DNA of 64,000 nt from Acinetobacter terrestris (GTDB lineage: Bacteria; Pseudomonadota; Gammaproteobacteria; Pseudomonadales; Moraxellaceae), in contig NZ_SJNZ01000001.1 of NCBI RefSeq assembly GCF_004331155.1, forward strand, positions 186,001-250,000. The letters run 5' to 3'. Shown in pieces: positions 48,201-56,414 of the stretch. The notes beneath the pieces are model-generated. The model was given only the letters and a program-made list of their open reading frames with translations, had not been told where the DNA came from and did not search any database. Every line of letters starts with the position of its first letter. The stretch's first letter is position 1. A program made the position numbers and the translations under genes.

Positions 48201-48384
48201 CACTTTCTTCAACGGTTTCTGCTGAAGCACCACTATAGGTGGCGCTCACCGTAATACGTGGCGGTGCAATATCTGGATAGCGCTCCACAGGTAAATTCAA
48301 CACTGCAAAAAGCCCAAAAGCCATCACAATGATGGCCATTACACCGGCAAAAATAGGTCGTTGAATAAAAAATTTCGACAGCAT
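45283..48384 (-). CDS. RND (HAE1-type) efflux pump inner-membrane permease, solitary
   Basis: 1033 residues, 12 membrane helices and two large periplasmic loops. Proton-relay residues are present: Asp408-Asp409 in GLLVDDAIVVVENVER and Lys near 932 in GLSCKNAILIVEFA. The N-terminus LSKFFIQRPIFAGVMA is typical of AcrB-like multidrug pumps. Compared from memory it is neither AdeB nor AdeJ. No membrane-fusion or outer-membrane partner gene lies next to it, so it must borrow partners or be incomplete. The divergent spacer upstream contains a candidate micro-ORF. Confidence 0.92.
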   Translation of the reverse strand: MLSKFFIQRPIFAGVMAIIVMAFGLFAVLNLPVERYPDIAPPRITVSATYSGASAETVEESVTQVLEQQIKGIDHLLYFSSSSDSSGRSRISISFENGTDPDTAQVQVQNAINGVVNRLPEDVQRQGVNVFKSLGDTHMVIGLYDASGKSDNIALSDYMLTHLEEELARIEGVGEVDVFGSQYAMRIWLNPSKLKQYNLMPSDIRAAIEAQNTQVAAGAVGDLPTVKDQYLNAKVTSGSRLKTVPEFENIIVKSARDGSFIYLKDVARIELGAENYQSFNTINGFESAGMGISLASGANALATSALIKTEVDRLSAQLPEGYKLVYPRDNTPFVQESIKEVVKTLFEAVLLVIVVMFIFLQNWRATLIPAITVPVVILGTMAVLYVLGMSINTLTLFALVLAIGLLVDDAIVVVENVERLMHEKQLTAKQASIESMQEISGALIGITLVLTAVFIPMAFFSGSTGVIYRQFSITLVSAMALSLAVALILTPALCALILKPNPQPAKWALWFNQKLDSLKHRYLKLSNLTIQHKAICLVVFAALISVFALFYRALPTSFIPSEDQGILSVQFKLVDGAPMSKSREIGEQVRQYFLENEKDNVNLVMIRYGRNFSGTGQNLGQGFIALNHWDERSGKENSAQAIRERALKHFKKNPNAQINVSMPSSVSGLGQTDGLDFWIRDVNGQGRQFLDTQFKQLQEQAKQYSTFENLDKRSNPDKAELKVNVDQKLAMANGLSQSAINSTLSSAWGGSYINDFIDRGRIKRVMMQGDAEFRSKPEDLQYWYVRNDLNQMVSFSNFANVTWSGGPEVVNRYMGYTALQMEADTAKDVSSGLAMQDVAKLVGQQPGIDVAWSGLSYEEKQSSNQAMLLYLISIGFIFLCLAALYESWSIPTAVMSAIPLGIGGNILFSYFVGFPNDIYFQIALLTTIGLSCKNAILIVEFASLAQAQGRSVIEAALEGASLRLRPILMTSLAFGAGVIPLVFAFGAGAASRQEIGVSVLGGVIFATILVLIFIPFMYVLIRTLFKGKAQQES

Positions 48385-48538
48385 ATGACTTGATCGCAGT
48401 TTAAAGGAGTGATGTTGTTGCTAGACCTTAAGCATTAATGCTAAGGCCGCTCATTTATATTGATATTCAGTGACTGAAAGTCAAAATACAATAATATTTA
48501 ACAGAAAAAATATTTTTCGTCATAAATAAGGAGAAACT

Positions 48539-48610
48539 ATGAAGATAGGTCATTTAATCAGCCGCTATCGTAAGCTTCTTTTCCCATCTTTAGCATGCAA
48601 CTGTTATTAG
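48539..48610 (+). CDS. Candidate 23-residue micro-ORF with strong ribosome binding site
   Basis: AAGGAG lies five bases before the ATG, one of the best Shine-Dalgarno sequences in the window. The peptide begins MKIGHLISRYRK, has a hydrophobic middle, and ends ACNCY before TAG. It is basic with two cysteines near the end. A TACAAT hexamer about 50 bases upstream could be a -10 box, and a terminator-like CATCC / GGATG with T7 lies about 170 bases downstream, so a short separate transcript is possible. I do not recognise the peptide. It could be a leader peptide, a small membrane-active peptide, or chance. Confidence 0.4.
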   Translation: MKIGHLISRYRKLLFPSLACNCY

Positions 48611-48782
48611 ATTATTTCACAAAGGATTTTCATTAAAAAAGAAAAGCCATAACTTTGAATATGCAATTTTATTTAACTCAAACTCATAAATGCTCTGATC
48701 ATATCCATATGCTCTATATCAATGATTTTTTAATATTCATGTTGATTAAGCCGTATCAACAACAATAATTTCTTCACTGCTC

Positions 48783-48808
48783 ATCCTTTTTAGGATGTGT
48801 TTTTTTAT
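48783..48808 (+). terminator. Plus-strand terminator-like element after the micro-ORF
   Basis: Five-pair stem CATCC / GGATG, loop TTTTTA, then TG and seven T. The only plus-strand unit it could end is the micro-ORF region. Confidence 0.4.
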
Positions 48809-48827
48809 ATTCTGTTTTGATCAGCCA

Positions 48828-48859
48828 TAAAAAAAACCCTGCTTTCGCAGGGTTCTTTT
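48828..48859 (-). terminator. Terminator of aceA
   Basis: Stem AACCCTG / CAGGGTT with loop CTTTCG, flanked by a long minus-strand T run (from the A run at 48829-48836). Confidence 0.9.
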
Positions 48860-48876
48860 TGAATCATTCGGGAGGA

Positions 48877-50478
48877 TTAACCACCGAATTGGTTCATTGT
48901 GTTTTTAGCGTCATCACCGGCTTTAAGCGCGTTGTCACCAGCGAAGATTTCTTTGTGATCATCACCGATGTCAGAACCAGCCATTGCTTGGTGTTTAACA
49001 CATGCGATTGTACCGCGGATTTCTTTACGTTGTACGCCAGCAACATAAGCAAGCATACCTTGGTCGCCGAAGTAACCTTTAGCAAGCTCATGTGTAGAAA
49101 GCGCTGCAGTGTGGTAAGTCGGAAGTGTGATCAAGTGATGGAACACACCCGCTTCACGAGAAGCATCTGCTTGGAATGTACGAACTTTTTCGTCAGCATC
49201 AGCAGCCAATTCAGTTTCGTCATACTCAGCGCTCATTAATTTAGCACGGTCGTATGCAGATACATCTTTACCTTCAGCAACATAACGGTCATAAGTTTGT
49301 TGACGGAAGTTTAAAGTCCAGTTGAATGATGGGCTGTTGTTATACACAAGTTTCGCATTTGGAACTGATTCACGTACACGGTTAACCATGTGAGCGATTT
49401 CGTCAACGTTTGGCGTTGCAGTTTCAATCCAAAGTAAATCAGCACCATTTTCCAAGCTAGATACACAGTCAAGTACAACACGGTCAATTTGCGTGTCAGC
49501 ACGGAACTGATATAAACCAGAAGGTAAACGCTTAGGACGGTGTAATTTACCATCACGCTTGATTAAGATTTCGTCTTCTTGCGCATCAGCAATATCAATT
49601 TCAACAGTGTCTAAGAAACCGATGTACTGAGAAGCGATGTCACCTGGCTCTTTAACCACTGGGATTTTTTGAGTCAAGTCAGCGCCTTCAGAGTCAGTAC
49701 GCGCAACAATAATACCTTCTTCTACGCCCATTTCTAAGAATGCATAACGAAGTGCATGGATCTTAGAAATGAAGTCTTCGTGAGGAACGGTTACTTTACC
49801 TGCTTGGTGACCACATTGTTTCGCATCAGAAACCTGATTTTCGATTTGTAGTGCACACGCACCCGCTTCGATCATTTTCTTAGCAAGCAAGTAAGTCGCT
49901 TCTTCGTTACCGAAACCAGCGTCGATGTCTGCAATAATTGGTACAACATGAGTTTGGAAACCATCGATTTGTGCAGTGATTTCAGCAGCTTTAGCTGTAT
50001 CGCCTGCTTCGTTGGCTTTTTTAAGCGCACGGAACAAATCGTTTAATTCTTTTGCATCTGCTTGACGAAGGAAAGTGTAGATTTCTTCGATCAATGCAGA
50101 TACTGAAGTTTTTTCGTGCATAGATTGGTCAGGCAATGGACCGAATTCTGAACGAAGTGCAGCAACCATCCAACCAGATAAGTAGATGTAGCGTTTGTCA
50201 GTAGTACCGAAGTATTTTTTGTTCGCAATCATTTTTTGTTGAGCGATGAAACCGTGCCAGCAACCCAAAGATTGAGTGTATTTGCTAGAGTCAGCATCAT
50301 ATTCAGCCATATCACGACGCATAATAGCAGCAGTATATTTAGCAATGTCTAAACCAGTTTTGAATTGGTTTTGCATTTGCATACGCGCAGCATCTTCTGG
50401 GCTGATATCGCGCCAAGTGTTGCCGAATTTTGCTTTTAATTCGCGGATTGCGTCAATCGCTGTTTGGTATGTAGTCAT
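48877..50478 (-). CDS. aceA: Isocitrate lyase (long form)
   Basis: Splits isocitrate to glyoxylate and succinate, first step of the glyoxylate shunt used on acetate and fatty acids. 533 residues, the longer bacterial subfamily also seen in Pseudomonas. Signature SDAKQCGHQAGKV with catalytic Cys222 (the classical form has KKCGH), PIIADIDAGFGN for the metal and substrate, and NNSPSFNWTLNF. AGGA lies eight bases before the ATG. The upstream region has an inverted repeat (50523-50557) and the neighbouring LysR gene could regulate it. Confidence 0.96.
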   Translation of the reverse strand: MTTYQTAIDAIRELKAKFGNTWRDISPEDAARMQMQNQFKTGLDIAKYTAAIMRRDMAEYDADSSKYTQSLGCWHGFIAQQKMIANKKYFGTTDKRYIYLSGWMVAALRSEFGPLPDQSMHEKTSVSALIEEIYTFLRQADAKELNDLFRALKKANEAGDTAKAAEITAQIDGFQTHVVPIIADIDAGFGNEEATYLLAKKMIEAGACALQIENQVSDAKQCGHQAGKVTVPHEDFISKIHALRYAFLEMGVEEGIIVARTDSEGADLTQKIPVVKEPGDIASQYIGFLDTVEIDIADAQEDEILIKRDGKLHRPKRLPSGLYQFRADTQIDRVVLDCVSSLENGADLLWIETATPNVDEIAHMVNRVRESVPNAKLVYNNSPSFNWTLNFRQQTYDRYVAEGKDVSAYDRAKLMSAEYDETELAADADEKVRTFQADASREAGVFHHLITLPTYHTAALSTHELAKGYFGDQGMLAYVAGVQRKEIRGTIACVKHQAMAGSDIGDDHKEIFAGDNALKAGDDAKNTMNQFGG

Positions 50479-50522
50479 GATATTTTCCTGTATATAATTT
50501 TAGGATTTCATCAATCAAAGGA

Positions 50523-50557
50523 CTAAATCTGCAAAGTATTGATTTGTTCAGATTTAG
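50523..50557. promoter_or_regulatory. Inverted repeat in the aceA 5' region
   Basis: Perfect 9-base arms CTAAATCTG and CAGATTTAG separated by 17 bases, 45 bases upstream of the aceA start. Could be an operator or an mRNA hairpin. Confidence 0.4.
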
Positions 50558-51283
50558 AGCGCTTCGTTGCAATGGACACAGCTTAGTTTGACTGAAAAAA
50601 TTAATCCAATAGTCTGCGAGAATCTTCAGTATTTATTTAAAAAATATGTAGATTAAAGTCTAATTATAATTATCGCCATATTTTATAAGTTACTAATTTT
50701 AAAAATTATTTAAAAAAACTAAAAAGTCTTTTTTTGTATAACAAACAATCAAGATGCTGTTTTATTCTTCATTAGACCTAAGTATAGGGCGGAATAAAAA
50801 ACACCAGAATTCTTGTTTTCATCCTATTTTTTCTTATTTCATAGTCATGATTTTTAAAATACAATTGTATTTTATTTCACCAAACACAGCATTCTTAGCT
50901 TTATTCTGCATTCAAATCTTTAACTGTGAAAAACCCATCTGCTTTTTCCGCCATAAATTTATGAAATACAAATTTTCATCTAAAGGCCCATGTTATTTAA
51001 GTAAGTTCAACACACTTAAAACCTGCTTATTTTATGCGATTGCATGAGCCGAAATTTAAGCTTTTAAATACAGTATTGCAGAGATACAAAGCATCAATTC
51101 CATATTGTAATTTGCTTAAAACTCAATTGATAATCAGCCAGAATTTACAAGCGAGTAGAATGGCGAATAGGCTAACAAAAGTACTTTTGAGCCGGCTTTT
51201 TTTTCATCATATTTCCTACACAAGCCTTACTGCTTATGGCATAATTGACATAATTTCATGGTTTTATTATGGGTATTTTTTAT
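50558..51283. other. Long AT-rich spacer, no credible gene
   Basis: About 725 bases between aceA and the LysR gene. Two open frames of about 97 residues exist (50754-51047 and 51034-51327), but their compositions are unlike proteins and neither has a ribosome binding site. I see promoters at most. Confidence 0.5.
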
Positions 51284-52273
51284 ATGAATCTGGAGCGGGT
51301 CGATCTCAATCTATTAATTTACCTTGATGTTCTTTTACGTGAAAAAAATGTTACCCGCGCAGCAGAACAATTGGGTGTTACCCAACCCGCTATGAGTAAT
51401 ATTTTACGCCGTCTACGTAATTTATTTAATGATCCGCTTTTAATCCGTTCTTCTGAAGGCATGACCCCTACAGAACGTGCTTTAGAATTACAACCTCGTA
51501 TTCGTGATGCACTTTCTGACTTGTCGATGATTTTAGAACCTCGTACAGAATTCCGCCCTTATACCTCGAACCGCGTTTTCCGCATCATGACCTCAGACTA
51601 TGCCGAAGCGACTTTAGTTCCTCGCCTGGTTAAAGCATTGCGTTCAGAAGCACCGAATGTGGTTCTCGACTTTTTAACTCCAAGTGATGTGTCTTACCGC
51701 GACATGGAACAAGGTAAAGTTGATTTAGCCATTAACCGATTCAATGAAATTCCACAAAGTTTCCATCAGGTCTTGGTTTGGCGTGACAGTTTTTCGTGTT
51801 TACTCAACAACAAACACCCCGCCAGCACAAACTTAAATCTGAAAAGCTATTTAGATGCACAGCATATCTGGGTGTCTAAAACCGGTATGGGCGTTGGCTT
51901 TGGGGTCAACCCGGATAAACAAGCCGGACTGGGCTGGATTGATCAAGCCTTAGAGCGTATTGGGCAAAAACGCAAAATTTCTGTTTTTACCCGTCATTAT
52001 CAAATGCCTGCGCTTTTAGCATCTAATGTGGATTTAATCGCAACGCTGCCAAGCCGTATTGCCAAACTGCAATCGAATAATCCAAACCTGCTGATTAAAG
52101 ATCCGCCGTTTTATATTCCAGAATTTGAATTGAAAATGGCATGGTGTCCGTTGTTGCATCATCATCCTGCACACCGCTGGTTACGTCAGCTGATTCTGTA
52201 TGTAGCCCGCCAAATGATTGAAGAAGAAAATCGTGAATTTCTAATGAATAACTCACAATTTTCGCATTATTAA
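51284..52273 (+). CDS. LysR-family regulator (NodD/LinR-like)
   Basis: 329 residues from MNLERVDLNLLIYLDVLL, which matches how this subgroup starts; another ATG lies five codons earlier, and neither has a clear ribosome binding site. Helix-turn-helix at about 8-65 (NVTRAAEQLGVTQPAMSNIL, RRLRNLFNDPLLIRS), then an effector domain (FRIMTSDYAEATLVPRLVKAL). Divergent from aceA with 800 bases between them, so a role in acetate or fatty-acid metabolism is possible but not shown. Confidence 0.87.
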   Translation: MNLERVDLNLLIYLDVLLREKNVTRAAEQLGVTQPAMSNILRRLRNLFNDPLLIRSSEGMTPTERALELQPRIRDALSDLSMILEPRTEFRPYTSNRVFRIMTSDYAEATLVPRLVKALRSEAPNVVLDFLTPSDVSYRDMEQGKVDLAINRFNEIPQSFHQVLVWRDSFSCLLNNKHPASTNLNLKSYLDAQHIWVSKTGMGVGFGVNPDKQAGLGWIDQALERIGQKRKISVFTRHYQMPALLASNVDLIATLPSRIAKLQSNNPNLLIKDPPFYIPEFELKMAWCPLLHHHPAHRWLRQLILYVARQMIEEENREFLMNNSQFSHY

Positions 52274-52323
52274 TCGTAAAAATCCTTAAATTCTTCTTTT
52301 TTAAGATTATACTGTGCTAATTC

Positions 52324-52357
52324 AGGTAGTAATTTCATTACTACCTCTAGTCTTTTT
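52324..52357 (+). terminator. Terminator of the LysR gene
   Basis: Perfect 10-pair stem AGGTAGTAAT / ATTACTACCT, loop TTC, then TCTTTTT. Confidence 0.85.
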
Positions 52358-52401
52358 GTGTTAAAAATATTCCATAATAATGATGATCTACAGGTGGATT
52401 C

Positions 52402-53733
52402 GTGAGCCTTTTCCAGAATATCCTCATCATCGTGATACTGATTGCGGGAGCCGGTTTTCTCTCTTTAACTGAGATTGCCCTTGCCGGTGCACGCAAAGTC
52501 AAACTTAAAATCCTCGCAGAATCTGGTGAGGAACGCGCCCAAAAAGTTTTAGACCTGCAAGAACAATCGGCTGATTTCTTTGCGGCTTCGCAAATTGGCT
52601 TAAACGCAGTTGCCATTCTCGGCGGTATTTTGGGTGAAGCAGCATTTCGTCCCTATATCGTAAATTTCGTGAATCGTATTTATCAAGGCCCATGGACTGA
52701 AAACATTGGTTTTATCCTCTCCTTTAGCTTAGTTACCTCGCTTTTTATTCTTTTTGCAGATTTAATGCCCAAACGCATGGCCATGATCGCACCCGAAAAA
52801 ATTGCGGTTTCTGTGATTAACCCCATTCAAATTTTCATTAAAATTTGCAAGCCATTGGCCTGGGCCATTAATGCCATCGCGAATTTATTGTTCCGTTTGT
52901 TTAAAATCAATACTGTCCGTGATGACAATATTACCTTTGCCGATATTTCAGCAGTCATGGATGCAGGTGCGCAGGCCGGTGTACTACAAAAACAAGAACA
53001 TCATTTCATTGAAAATGTATTTGAACTTGAAGAGCGTAATGTGCCTTCAAGTATGACCACCCGTGAAAATGTGGTGTTCTTTACCTTAAATGAACCTGAA
53101 GAAAGTATTCGACAAAAGCTGGCGGAATATCCTTATTCCAAATTCCTGGTCTGTAGCAATGACATTGATAGTGTGATTGGCTATGTCGATGCCAAAGATA
53201 TTCTGGTGCGTATTCTGAATAATCAGTCGCTGTTACAATTAAATGAAAGCACCATCCGTAATGTATTGACCATTCCTGACACCCTGACTTTATCGGAAGT
53301 ACTGGATCGTTTCCGCTCGACCAAGGAAAAGTTTGCAGTCGTCATTAATGAATATGCCTTGGTGGTGGGGGTGATTACCCTCTCCGACATTATGATTACG
53401 GTAATGGGTGACTGGGTAACAACGATTGAAGCGGATCAGCAAATCATCAAGCGTGACAATAATTCATGGCTGATTGATGGCAGCACACCGATTGAAGACA
53501 TCAAGCATGCGCTCGAAATTGATGAAATGCCGGATGATGAAAACTATGAAACTATCGCTGGTTTTATGATGTACAAATTGCGCAAGATTCCACGTCCTGC
53601 GGATGCAGTGATATTTGGGGCCTATAAATTTGAAGTGGTCGATGTCGATCATTTTAAAATTGACCAATTGCTGGTCACACGTCTGCTTGAAAAATCAACA
53701 GAACCTGAAGTCATCGAACCACCTTCCAGCTAA
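52402..53733 (+). CDS. CNNM/CorC-HlyC-type membrane protein (YtfL/PaeA-like)
   Basis: 443 residues from a GTG with AGGTGGA upstream. N-terminal DUF21 (CNNM) membrane domain with four helices and LSLTEIALAGARKVKL, SQIGLNAVAILGGILGEAA and LFADLMPKRMA; a tandem CBS module (about 210-340); and a C-terminal CorC/HlyC domain (about 350-430). Length and order match E. coli YtfL (PaeA, polyamine export). Hemolysin names in this family are historical. Function here, polyamine or divalent-cation transport, is inference. Confidence 0.88.
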   Translation: MSLFQNILIIVILIAGAGFLSLTEIALAGARKVKLKILAESGEERAQKVLDLQEQSADFFAASQIGLNAVAILGGILGEAAFRPYIVNFVNRIYQGPWTENIGFILSFSLVTSLFILFADLMPKRMAMIAPEKIAVSVINPIQIFIKICKPLAWAINAIANLLFRLFKINTVRDDNITFADISAVMDAGAQAGVLQKQEHHFIENVFELEERNVPSSMTTRENVVFFTLNEPEESIRQKLAEYPYSKFLVCSNDIDSVIGYVDAKDILVRILNNQSLLQLNESTIRNVLTIPDTLTLSEVLDRFRSTKEKFAVVINEYALVVGVITLSDIMITVMGDWVTTIEADQQIIKRDNNSWLIDGSTPIEDIKHALEIDEMPDDENYETIAGFMMYKLRKIPRPADAVIFGAYKFEVVDVDHFKIDQLLVTRLLEKSTEPEVIEPPSS

Positions 53734-53780
53734 TTGGATCTGTTCCAAATCGATTCCCTACATTAAAAAATGTATAACCT

Positions 53781-53813
53781 TAAAAACCCATTCTTGTAAT
53801 GGGTTTTTTAATA
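53781..53813 (+). terminator. Terminator of the CorC/HlyC-type gene
   Basis: Stem AAAAACCCAT / ATGGGTTTTT with a short loop and a T run. Confidence 0.9.
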
Positions 53814-54168
53814 TCTTTTTCTTATGAACATACTCATGCTTCCCTCCGCATTTCCTCGAAATTTTTATGGCTATTTCTGTGTTAAACCACTCGTACAGCA
53901 ATTGATGAATGCACAGAATTTTTAAGCTCACCCGCAAGATGATTAATAAACATACAATTAAGTAATATTTTCAAATATTTAGCATTCAGCGTACTGAAGT
54001 GCTTATTTTAATAGCCTCTATTTAAAGAATATTTTTATGCTTGATAGTGAAACAAATCACATTTTTATTCAGATATTTTGTTTTATAGACCTATAGCTTA
54101 AGCTCTGTTCAGACTATGTATCTAACTTCAACAAACATAGTTCTGCACTTTCAAAGGATTGATTCTCC
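53814..54168. other. Spacer upstream of the citrate transporter gene
   Basis: AT-rich, about 355 bases, without a credible gene. Presumably holds the promoter of the CitMHS gene. Confidence 0.4.
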
Positions 54169-55509
54169 ATGCTGACCCTATTAGGTCTTGGCATGATTTT
54201 ATGCTTTATGTATTTAATCATGACCCGACGTATGAGTGCGCTTGTAGCACTCACCCTAATTCCCGTAATATTTGCTCTTATTGCCTATATATTAGGTTTC
54301 TTCTTTGACAGCTTAAGTCATATCGAAATCCAGAATCTTGGCGAAATGATGCTGGAGGGTGTTAAAAAACTTGCACCCACTGGAATCATGCTGTTATTTG
54401 CCATTTTATATTTTGCCATCATGATTGATACCGGGCTATTTGACCCGTCAGTTAAATGGATTTTAAGACTGGTTAAAGGTGACCCTTTAAAAGTAACGCT
54501 GGGAACAATCACCTTAACTTTAATCGTATCACTGGATGGCGATGGCTCAACAACCTATATGATCTGTGTGGCAGCCATGCTTCCTCTATATAAACGTTTA
54601 GGAATGAGCCCTTTGGTCATGGCCTGTCTAATGATGCTCTCCAGTGGCATTATGAACCTGACGCCATGGGGTGGACCTACTGCTCGTGCCGCCAGCGCAC
54701 TGCATGTTGACCCAAGCGATGTATTTGTCCCTATGATTGTTCCCATGATCTGCGCCATTGCCTGGGTTTATTTTATGGGCTACATGTATGGACGTATGGA
54801 ACGCAAACGTTTAGGAATTATTACCCTAGATGTCAGTCATGGCGATAATATTCAAATCTCTTCCAATCCAGAAGCGAATCGCGCTCATTTAAGATGGTTT
54901 AATACTTTATTAACTGTCGTGCTCATGATTTGTCTGGTCAAAAGTGTATTACCCATGTCGGTCCTTTTCATGATTGCACTTTGTATTGCCCTGGTGGTGA
55001 ATTATAAAGATATTAATATGCAAAAAGATTTGATTGCCCATCATGCCGGAAGTGCTTTAAACGTTGTGGGAATTATTTTCGCAGCCGGTATTTTCACAGG
55101 TATTTTGGCCGGTACTGGCATGGTAGATTCCATGTCTAAAGAATTGGTCGCCATTATTCCTGAAAGTATGGGACCATTTCTTGCGCCAATTACCGCTGTC
55201 CTAAGTATGCCTTTAACCTTCTTTATGTCGAATGATGCCTTCTATTATGGAGTTCTGCCTGTGCTTTCTGAAGCCGCCCTGCATTATGGCATTAGCCCAG
55301 TAGAAATGGCACGTGCTGCAATTGTTGGCCAACCCGTCCATCTACTTTCTCCCTTGGTCCCTTCTACTTATCTTTTATGTGGTCTAGCCGGTATTGATTT
55401 TGGACAACATCAAAAATTTGCAATCAAGTGGGCCATTCTGACCTGTTTAGTCATGATGCTGGGTGGCCTAATTTTTGGTGGTTTTCCTTTTTACTCAACG
55501 CTTCCTTAA
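54169..55509 (+). CDS. CitMHS-family citrate:cation symporter
   Basis: 446 residues with about 11-12 membrane helices. The family is recognised from SLDGDGSTTYMICVAAMLPL, MNLTPWGGPTARAASAL, GIFTGILAGTGMVDSMS and TFFMSNDAFYYGVLPVL. Members import citrate complexed with Mg2+ or Ca2+ together with protons. AAAGGA lies about ten bases before the ATG. No sensor kinase or other regulator sits beside it. Bounded by a bidirectional terminator. Confidence 0.93.
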   Translation: MLTLLGLGMILCFMYLIMTRRMSALVALTLIPVIFALIAYILGFFFDSLSHIEIQNLGEMMLEGVKKLAPTGIMLLFAILYFAIMIDTGLFDPSVKWILRLVKGDPLKVTLGTITLTLIVSLDGDGSTTYMICVAAMLPLYKRLGMSPLVMACLMMLSSGIMNLTPWGGPTARAASALHVDPSDVFVPMIVPMICAIAWVYFMGYMYGRMERKRLGIITLDVSHGDNIQISSNPEANRAHLRWFNTLLTVVLMICLVKSVLPMSVLFMIALCIALVVNYKDINMQKDLIAHHAGSALNVVGIIFAAGIFTGILAGTGMVDSMSKELVAIIPESMGPFLAPITAVLSMPLTFFMSNDAFYYGVLPVLSEAALHYGISPVEMARAAIVGQPVHLLSPLVPSTYLLCGLAGIDFGQHQKFAIKWAILTCLVMMLGGLIFGGFPFYSTLP

Positions 55510-55520
55510 ACATTAATGAT

Positions 55521-55557
55521 AAAAAAACCCAAAAAGTTCGACTTTTTGGGTTTTTTC
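55521..55557. terminator. Bidirectional terminator
   Basis: Long stem AAAACCCAAAAAGT / ACTTTTTGGGTTTT with loop TCG between convergent genes; T runs on both strands. Confidence 0.93.
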
Positions 55558-55572
55558 TTATTTTGAGGAAAA

Positions 55573-56082
55573 CTATTTAAAGTTCTCAATCAAGTTCTCG
55601 ATCACGAGAGCATAGTGAATACCAATATCTTCTTCTAAAATATTGTATGCATTATCAAACTGAACCATTGGCCAGCCTTCTTTCCAGAAAGGGAAAATAT
55701 TGTGTAGATCGCGCGTTACAATTGCGTCTTCACGCAGAATCGCTTGCGCAACTTGTGATAAAACTTGAGCTGTTTCAGCACCGTCAATCGCCATGTAATC
55801 AATACCACGTACTTTTAAAATACGAATACGATCTTTTTTATATTTAATTTTTTTAGCTTGGCCGGCATTTAATCCTAATGCCAAAGTCACTGCTTCAACA
55901 AAGTTTTTTTCAAAAGTATCATGCAAAGCAACAATTGCCTGTTTATGTGCTTCTTGACGACCAGCTTTACCCCCATTAAGGATAATCTCTTTCGCTTCAG
56001 TATTTAGCACATCGTCTTTCATGGACTGTAAAATGTCTAAAATTTCGATATCGCTTAAAGATTCAGGAGATTGATCAGTCAT
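55573..56082 (-). CDS. Hypothetical protein, 169 residues
   Basis: I do not recognise the family. Soluble, mostly helical, no signal peptide. Notable features are a Gly-rich loop in ILNGGKAGRQEAHKQAIV, a basic stretch AKKIKYKKDRIRILKVRG, and an acidic C-terminus. AAGGA lies six bases before the ATG, and its length and codon use look real. Monocistronic with a shared terminator. Confidence 0.75.
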   Translation of the reverse strand: MTDQSPESLSDIEILDILQSMKDDVLNTEAKEIILNGGKAGRQEAHKQAIVALHDTFEKNFVEAVTLALGLNAGQAKKIKYKKDRIRILKVRGIDYMAIDGAETAQVLSQVAQAILREDAIVTRDLHNIFPFWKEGWPMVQFDNAYNILEEDIGIHYALVIENLIENFK

Positions 56083-56414
56083 AAACTGTCCTTGGACAAA
56101 AAATAATAAAGATCTATTTTCGCATAATTCATCATTTAATACAGGAATAAAATCTGCTTCACCACATTCTTCTTCAGCAAGCAGACTAAAAACAACACTT
56201 ATAAATTATACTATTGATTTAATAAGGTTGAAATTTCTTTAGTCCCTTAAGACTTATAATTGTGGAGTCACACTAACAGCTCTATATCAAAATTAAACTC
56301 GACTTAAATAGTCAAAAGTTAACAGGAAATACTTTTTGCTATTCATTCCCCCAAGATAAGCTTATTTTTTCACTGTTATATTCCGTTAAATCATTTATAT
56401 TAGCCCTACATTTT
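56083..56414. other. Divergent spacer, no gene seen
   Basis: About 330 AT-rich bases between two divergent hypothetical genes, no distinct motif found. Confidence 0.4.

Larger units (their letters stand above)
48385..48827. other. Spacer between the RND gene and aceA
   Basis: About 440 bases of AT-rich DNA. It has a 5-3-5 dyad TTCAG/CTGAA (48465-48477), a TACAAT hexamer (48486-48491), the micro-ORF at 48539-48610 and a plus-strand terminator-like element near 48783-48808. Confidence 0.6.

Noticed and set aside
50754..51327. Two overlapping open frames of about 97 residues upstream of the LysR gene
   Set aside because: No ribosome binding sites, unlikely amino-acid composition, overlapping the next gene's start; AT-rich DNA yields such frames by chance.
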